From Hyphomonadaceae bacterium (GTDB lineage: Bacteria; Pseudomonadota; Alphaproteobacteria; Caulobacterales; Aquidulcibacteraceae): a stretch of 64,000 nucleotides of DNA. The stretch's first letter is position 1; the number at the start of each line of letters is the position of its first letter. Location of the stretch: NCBI GenBank assembly GCA_016791425.1, contig JAEUMQ010000015.1, positions 1 through 64,000 on the forward strand, read 5' to 3'. The notes beneath the pieces are model-generated. The model was not told where the DNA came from. It saw nothing but the letters and a program-made list of their open reading frames with translations, and searched no databases. Position numbers and translations under genes: made by a program. This document shows positions 60,070 through 64,000 of this stretch, piece by piece.

Positions 60070-60085
60070 TCCGTGTGCGGACGCT

Positions 60086-60586
60086 CTAGCGTTGGGATTC
60101 GGCGGCGATGTAGGCGATCACGTCGCGCCGATCCTCAGGCTTGCGCAGACCGGCGAAGACCATGAGCGTGCCGGGAACGACGTCGCGCGGGCGCGTGAGG
60201 TAACGGTCGAGCGTGGCGAAGTCCCAGGTGACGCCGGCATTGGCCATGGCCGGCGAGTAGCGGAAATCGGGCGCGCGGCCGGAGGGATGGCCGTAGGTGT
60301 CGTGCAGGTTGGGGCCGACGCGGTTGCCGCCGCCCTTCTCCACGACGTGGCACGAGCGGCACTGGGCGAAGACGCGTCGGCCGTTCTCGTAATTGCCTTC
60401 GTTCAGCGGCGCGGGAAGCGCGGCCACCAGGGCCTGCAGCTCCTCGGCCGAGGGGCCCGGCGCCGCGGCAGGTTGGGGCGCCGTCGCCTGCGCGGCGGGC
60501 GCGGGCGCCGAGGCCGGTTCCGAAGACTGGCCGCAGGCGCCCAGAGCAAGAGTAACGGCGACGGCGGCGGCAATGGCGATGCGCAT
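60086..60586 (-). CDS. Lipoprotein cytochrome c
   Basis: This is a 166-residue c-type cytochrome. The signal peptide ends in a lipobox LGAC (Cys18), so the protein is lipid-anchored. After an Ala/Pro-rich tether (residues about 20-47) comes the cytochrome c domain with the heme motif CRSCH (residues 76-80), VGPNLHDTYGHPSGRAPDF (typical class I) and the distal Met in VPGTLMVFAGL. It likely carries electrons to an oxidase in the periplasm. The start (ATG 60586) is the first one with a signal sequence; the 13 residues before it do not look like a signal. It converges with the RND permease gene. Confidence 0.92.
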   Translation of the reverse strand: MRIAIAAAVAVTLALGACGQSSEPASAPAPAAQATAPQPAAAPGPSAEELQALVAALPAPLNEGNYENGRRVFAQCRSCHVVEKGGGNRVGPNLHDTYGHPSGRAPDFRYSPAMANAGVTWDFATLDRYLTRPRDVVPGTLMVFAGLRKPEDRRDVIAYIAAESQR

Positions 60587-60767
60587 GTCTAAACTCCCCG
60601 GGGGTGGGGGGAGATTGCGCCGCACTCGCAGGCGCGCAAGGGGCGCGCCTGCACACGGGCGTGCGTCAGGGCGACGCGCATTCGCGCTCGACGCGGCCTG
60701 ATTCCGATATGCGCGCCATGGTTGCGGGCGGAGGCGGCGCGGCTAAACTCGCCGGCGGAGGCGAACC

Positions 60768-60968
60768 ATGGCGCGGCTTCTCAGCGAACGACATGAACAT
60801 TGCCAATGCCGGCACGGTTGTCCGACGTCCGCGATCATCAAGAAATGGGATTGCGGCTGTGTGGAGGTGAGGATCCTCAACGATCGGCCCGCGGGGCGGG
60901 ACTGCACGAATTTCAGCGCCATGCGCCGGCAGTGTGGGCGCAGCGGCGCGCCCAGGCACGGCTCCTGA
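60768..60968 (+). CDS. Small Cys-rich protein
   Basis: This is a 66-residue basic protein with seven cysteines in CQCRHGC, DCGC, C and C positions, suggesting zinc binding, plus HEHCQC and NFSAMRRQC. It starts at ATG 60768 with GGAGGCGAACC just upstream. No known family is apparent. It is not in an obvious operon. Confidence 0.6.
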   Translation: MARLLSERHEHCQCRHGCPTSAIIKKWDCGCVEVRILNDRPAGRDCTNFSAMRRQCGRSGAPRHGS

Positions 60969-60979
60969 CCCGTCTCCGG

Positions 60980-61063
60980 CTAGTGCAGGATCGGATAGAG
61001 GGCCATCACGGCGACGGCGAAGGCGGCCATCACAGGCATGAAATTCGAGATCGTCATCGTCAT
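60980..61063 (-). CDS. Tiny single-pass membrane peptide (27 aa), second of a tandem pair
   Basis: On the reverse strand ATG 61061-61063 opens a 27-residue frame (MTMTISNFMPVMAAF..., ending ALYPILH). Residues about 8-26 form one hydrophobic segment. GAGGGA lies just upstream, so the inner ATG (residue 3) may be the true start. It begins five bases after the stop of the 32-residue peptide. No family known to me matches. Confidence 0.55.
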   Translation of the reverse strand: MTMTISNFMPVMAAFAVAVMALYPILH

Positions 61064-61067
61064 TCCC

Positions 61068-61166
61068 TCAGGCGACCATCCCCGCCGCCATCGTCGCCAT
61101 AGGATACGCAGCAAGGGCCCAGAGGGTTGCCGCGGCGATCAGGGTGATGAGGCGCAGGGCCGTCAT
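61068..61166 (-). CDS. Tiny single-pass membrane peptide (32 aa), first of a tandem pair
   Basis: ATG at 61164-61166 opens a 32-residue frame on the reverse strand (MTALRLITLIAAATLWALAA..., then YPMATMAAGMVA). Residues 5-20 are strongly hydrophobic. GGAACGAG lies just upstream of the ATG. Both peptides have a Tyr-Pro near the end of the hydrophobic part. A palindrome at 61214-61227 lies upstream. This is too short for ordinary gene callers. Confidence 0.55.
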   Translation of the reverse strand: MTALRLITLIAAATLWALAAYPMATMAAGMVA

Positions 61167-61213
61167 GGCTCGTTCCAACAATCCACAGATAGGGGCTCGC
61201 TTGGAGAGATGCC

Positions 61214-61227
61214 GTGACCAGGGTCAC
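61214..61227. promoter_or_regulatory. 14-bp palindrome upstream of the tiny membrane peptides
   Basis: GTGACC-AG-GGTCAC, a perfect inverted repeat 48-61 bases upstream of the 32-residue ORF start. The half-site form recalls CRP/FNR-type boxes, but that family assignment is not firm. Confidence 0.5.
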
Positions 61228-61270
61228 TGGATGCGTTGAGTCCCCCGCGCGCGGGCGCGCAGTTCGGACG

Positions 61271-61343
61271 TGCCGCCAGAGGGACTCGAACCCCCGACCT
61301 TCTGATTACAAATCAGCTGCTCTACCAACTGAGCTATGGCGGC
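61271..61343 (-). tRNA. tRNA-Thr (TGT anticodon)
   Basis: On the reverse strand the acceptor GCCGCCA pairs with TGGCGGC, the D-arm is TAGCTCAGTTGGTAGAGCA, the anticodon loop TTTGTAA gives TGT (reads ACA), and the T-arm is GGGGGTTCGAGTCCC. CCA is not encoded. It lies 12 bases downstream of the hutG stop on the same strand. Confidence 0.95.
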
Positions 61344-61355
61344 GTGAGGCGCTTC

Positions 61356-62186
61356 CTAGCGGGCCTTGGACGCGAAATCGAGGCAGGCGGCGAGGACGGC
61401 GCGGAGGATGGCGCGGCAGTCGGCGGCGCCTGCTTCGTCAAAGGGCGTGGGCCAGGCGGTTTCGGTGAAGGTCTCGGGCTCGCGCATATAGGTGCGGGCG
61501 GCGAGCTCCATCTGGACGGCGTGCACGCCCTCGCCGGGGCGGCCGTAATGGCGGGTGATCCAGCCGCCCTTGAAGCGGTCATCGACGACATGGCTGTAGG
61601 ATGAAGCCGCGCAGACGCGCGCGACGGCGTCGGCGAGCGCGGGGGCGCAGGCGGCGTGGGAATTGGTTCCGATGTTGAAATTGGGAAGCTGGCCGTCGAA
61701 GAGGCGCGGGGCGGTCGAGCGGATCGAGTGCGCGTCATAGAGCACGACATCGGCGTGCGATGCGCGCAGGCGCGCGAGCTCGGCGGCGAGCGCGGTGTGG
61801 TAGGGCTCGAAATAGCGGGCGCGGCGCGCGGCGATTTCGTCCGTGTCCGGTGCATCGCCTGGGCGGTAGAGCGGCTCGCCGTCGAAGGTCTCGGTCGGGC
61901 ACAGGCCCGTGGTGATTTGGCCCGGATAGAGCGAGGCGCCGGAGGGATCGCGGTTCACGTCGATCACGGTGCGCGAGATGCGCGTGGCGATGAGCGTGGC
62001 GCCCATGTCGGCGGCGAAGGCGTAGAGGCGATCGACCCACCAATCGGCGTCCTTGCGGGCGAGCCAGGGCGAGACGAGGCGGGGACTGTCTTTGGGCTCA
62101 AGGGCGGCGAGATCGGTTCCGGCATGCGGGACGCTGACGATGAGGGGCGCCTGCCCGCGGACGATGTGAAGCCAATCAGGATGCAT
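61356..62186 (-). CDS. hutG: N-formylglutamate deformylase
   Basis: This is a 276-residue amidohydrolase of the N-formylglutamate deformylase family. Family blocks: IVRGQAPLIVSVPHAGTDL (metal His), WWVDRLYAFAADMGATLI, IDVNRDPSGASLYPGQITTG and YDAHSIRSTAPRLF. It hydrolyses N-formyl-L-glutamate to glutamate and formate, the last step of one route of histidine degradation. The start at 62186 (MHPDWLHIVRG) matches family N-termini; ATG 62222 would overlap the divergent hutF start. It is divergent from hutF, with 34 bases between the starts. Confidence 0.92.
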   Translation of the reverse strand: MHPDWLHIVRGQAPLIVSVPHAGTDLAALEPKDSPRLVSPWLARKDADWWVDRLYAFAADMGATLIATRISRTVIDVNRDPSGASLYPGQITTGLCPTETFDGEPLYRPGDAPDTDEIAARRARYFEPYHTALAAELARLRASHADVVLYDAHSIRSTAPRLFDGQLPNFNIGTNSHAACAPALADAVARVCAASSYSHVVDDRFKGGWITRHYGRPGEGVHAVQMELAARTYMREPETFTETAWPTPFDEAGAADCRAILRAVLAACLDFASKAR

Positions 62187-62220
62187 GGCGGCTTGTAGCG
62201 CGTTCGCGTATGGAATCGCC

Positions 62221-63522
62221 ATGACCAAGCTCTTCTTCGGCGAGGCGCTGTTGCCCGGGGGATGGGCGCGCAATGTGCGCGTCGAGATCGCCGACGGCGT
62301 GATCGCAAGCGTCGTTGCGGATGCGGCGCCGGAGGGCGAGCGTCACGCAATTGCGCTGCCAGGGCTGGGGAATGTGCATTCGCATGCGTTCCAGCGGGGG
62401 ATGGCGGGCCGGACGGAGGTCGCGGGGCCGGCGAGCCGGGACAATGGAGCGGACACGTTCTGGACCTGGCGCGAGGGCATGTACCGGTTCGGGCTCAAGC
62501 TCACGCCGGACGACATGGAGGCGATCGCGGCGCTGGCGTTCGCGGAGATGCTGGAGGGCGGGTTCACGCATGTGGAGGAATTCCACTACCTGCACCATGC
62601 GCCGGATGGCGCGCGATACGACAATGTTGCGGAGATGAGCGCGCGGATCTTCGCAGCGGGCGGGGCTGCGGGGATCGGCGTGACGCTCGTGCCGGTGTTT
62701 TACGCGCACGGCGGGTTCGGGCCGCAGCCGCCCAGTGCGCGGCAGGCGCGCTTCCTCAACGATCTGGAGAGCTATGCGCGGCTGGTCGATGCGGCGCGGG
62801 CGTATGGCGCGACAGGCGTGGCGGCGCATTCGCTGCGCGCGGCGACGCTTGAGGACGTGCGGGCGGTGGCGGCCATGGGCGCGCCGATGCACATCCATGT
62901 CGCGGAGCAGACGAAGGAAGTGGACGATTGCATCGCGGCGCTCGGCGCGCGGCCGGTGGCGCTGCTGCTCGACAATGCGCCGGTGGATCGCAGCTGGCGG
63001 CTGGTGCACGCGACGCACATGGATGCGCAAGAGACCGCGCGGCTTGCCCAAACCGGCGCGGCGGCGGCGCTTTGTCCGATCACGGAGGCCAATCTCGGCG
63101 ACGGCCTCTTCCCGGCCAAGCCTTATCTCGACGCGGGCGGACGGATTGCGATCGGATCGGATTCCAATGTGCGGATCGATGCGGCGGAGGAGTTGCGCAC
63201 GCTCGAATACGGGCAGCGGCTTGCGACGCGCACGCGCAACGTGCTGGCCATGCCCGGCGGTTCGACGGGGCGGCGCTTGTTCGACCTCGCGCTGGAGGGC
63301 GGCGAGACCGGCGGGATCGCGATCGGGGCGAGCGCCGACATCGTCAGCCTCGATGTCGCGGCGGAAGGCGACGCCATCCTCGATGCGTGGATCTTCGCGC
63401 GCGCGCCGATCGATTGCGTGTGGCGCGGCGGGCGCAAGCTCGTCGAGGCGGGACGGCATGTCGCGAAAGGCCCGATCGCGGCGCGCGCGCGTGCGGCGAT
63501 GGAGCGGCTCAGAGCTGGGTAG
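62221..63522 (+). CDS. hutF: Formimidoylglutamate deiminase
   Basis: This is a 433-residue amidohydrolase-superfamily deiminase converting N-formimidoyl-L-glutamate to N-formyl-L-glutamate and ammonia, the substrate of the HutG encoded next door. Metal motifs: NVHSHAFQRGMAG (HxH), HIHVAEQTKEVDD, LVHATHMDAQE and IGSDSNVRIDAAEELR. The gene is divergent from hutG. Only these two hut genes are seen (no hutH, hutU or hutI in the window). Its last 14 bases overlap the convergent histidine-kinase gene. Confidence 0.95.
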   Translation: MTKLFFGEALLPGGWARNVRVEIADGVIASVVADAAPEGERHAIALPGLGNVHSHAFQRGMAGRTEVAGPASRDNGADTFWTWREGMYRFGLKLTPDDMEAIAALAFAEMLEGGFTHVEEFHYLHHAPDGARYDNVAEMSARIFAAGGAAGIGVTLVPVFYAHGGFGPQPPSARQARFLNDLESYARLVDAARAYGATGVAAHSLRAATLEDVRAVAAMGAPMHIHVAEQTKEVDDCIAALGARPVALLLDNAPVDRSWRLVHATHMDAQETARLAQTGAAAALCPITEANLGDGLFPAKPYLDAGGRIAIGSDSNVRIDAAEELRTLEYGQRLATRTRNVLAMPGGSTGRRLFDLALEGGETGGIAIGASADIVSLDVAAEGDAILDAWIFARAPIDCVWRGGRKLVEAGRHVAKGPIAARARAAMERLRAG

Positions 63523-64000
63523 GGCGGCCGGGCGTGTGCGCCACGAATTGGGTGGAGAGCTGCGGTTCCGGTTGTGCGAGCGACGGCGGCGCGCCGGACG
63601 GCGCCGGCGGGGCGGCAGCGGCCGGCGGCGCGGCATCGGCGGGCGGCGCTGGAACGGCTGGCTCGTCTTCCTGCGTCGCCTTCCACGTGAGAGTGATGCG
63701 CGGGCCGGTATGCGCGGTGAGCTCGGCGCCGACCTGGCGGGCAAGCTGGCGCACCAGCGGCTCGTCGAAGCGCGCGCCGTCATGCGAGGGATTGATGCGC
63801 TCGACGCCGCAATCAAGCGTGACGAAGCCGTCCGCGCCGCGCGCGAGCTTCATGATCATCGGCGCGCTCGACATGCCGATGCTGGAGAGATAGGCGCTGG
63901 TCAGGCATTCGCCGACGATGGTTCCTAGCGCGGTCGCGGTCTCGATCGAGACGTGCACGGTGACCGATACGATGCGCAGCTCCACGCCGCGCGCCAGGCC
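63509..64000 (-). CDS. Histidine kinase C-terminal ATPase region (partial, HisKA_2/HWE-like)
   Basis: The reverse strand is open from the window edge (64000) to a stop at 63509; at least 163 residues are present and the gene extends beyond the window. The visible part has SVTVHVSIETATALGTIVGECLTSAYL, which matches the N-box region of two-component kinases of the HisKA_2/HWE type (typical form ETAVPLGLIVNELVTNAL), then FDEPLVRQLARQVGAELTAHTGPRITLTW, the end of such ATPase domains, and a Pro/Ala-rich tail. The usual Asn of the N-box reads Glu-Cys-Leu-Thr-Ser here, so the domain may be degenerate. A GTG at 63983-63985 is an alternative start but leaves the domain incomplete. Confidence 0.75.
   Translation of the reverse strand, partial: GLARGVELRIVSVTVHVSIETATALGTIVGECLTSAYLSSIGMSSAPMIMKLARGADGFVTLDCGVERINPSHDGARFDEPLVRQLARQVGAELTAHTGPRITLTWKATQEDEPAVPAPPADAAPPAAAAPPAPSGAPPSLAQPEPQLSTQFVAHTPGRPTQL

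Noticed and set aside
57951-60089. 712-residue plus-strand frame overlapping the RND permease
   Set aside because: Gly/Ala/Arg-rich shadow; the RND frame is full length with all helices and motifs.

Overview
The window is a 64 kb piece of a GC-rich (roughly two-thirds G+C) alphaproteobacterial chromosome. The evidence is an RpoE/ChrR-type sigma/anti-sigma pair with a photolyase and fatty-acid methyltransferase cluster, a Caulobacter XylX-like 2-keto-3-deoxy sugar acid dehydratase, several-hundred-residue TonB-dependent receptors, a class I PHA synthase, heme a synthase, and the order rplM-rpsI-argC. A Caulobacterales/Hyphomonadaceae-like organism fits best, but that is inference. No phage, transposase, integrase, CRISPR array or rRNA gene was seen. 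The window reads as chromosomal backbone with catabolic islands.

Layout. 1-9.0 kb: a photo-oxidative (singlet oxygen) stress cluster. A sigma factor (rpoE-like) and its zinc anti-sigma factor (chrR-like) are followed by a DUF1295 membrane protein, a cyclopropane-fatty-acid-synthase-like methyltransferase and a DUF2177 membrane protein. A divergent operon carries a FAD oxidoreductase and a DUF1365 protein, and a DNA photolyase converges from the other side. Two back-to-back ECF-type promoters lie between the divergent operons. 9.3-16.4 kb: a TonB-dependent receptor with a clear terminator, a GlxA-like AraC regulator, and a GT2/GT39 glycosyltransferase pair. 16.4-20.3 kb: hemerythrin protein, a class I amidotransferase, and LD-carboxypeptidase divergent from an Mpl/MurC-like ligase (cell-wall recycling). 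20.4-26.9 kb: ALDH7-type dehydrogenase, DoxX protein, XylX-like dehydratase divergent from a UxaA-type dehydratase, a winged-helix regulator and a cytochrome P450. 27.1-37.6 kb: a secreted caspase/FGE-fold fusion, a type B carboxylesterase, a second TonB-dependent receptor, and a GntR regulator with a GH3 glycosidase (a carbohydrate utilisation locus with two visible GntR-type operators). 37.6-42.97 kb: tRNA-Pro, an outer-membrane barrel, ctaA, rplM, rpsI, a small conserved-looking protein and argC. 43.0-53.1 kb: a second caspase/FGE fusion, DUF1993 protein, phaC, a lipoprotein, alaC-like aminotransferase, hom, glpX, an Hpt protein and nadK. 53.2-60.6 kb: VapBC, a class II aldolase-fold protein, an exported protein, an RND efflux adaptor/permease pair and a lipoprotein cytochrome c. 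60.7-64 kb: a Cys-rich small protein, two tandem tiny membrane peptides too short for normal gene calling, tRNA-Thr, hutG divergent from hutF, and the 3' end of a histidine kinase gene.

Threads worth following: (i) the sigma/anti-sigma pair with symmetrical divergent promoters and lipid-modifying neighbours; (ii) two paralogous secreted caspases whose FGE-like domains have lost both FGE catalytic cysteines; (iii) GntR-TonB receptor-GH3 plus XylX/UxaA, suggesting xylan/sugar-acid use; (iv) two peptides of 27 and 32 residues in tandem; (v) at least nine copies of a CCCCTCCCC-type palindromic repeat, some with an extra upstream hairpin whose stem changes sequence but keeps pairing, and a second CTAG-bounded palindromic repeat.
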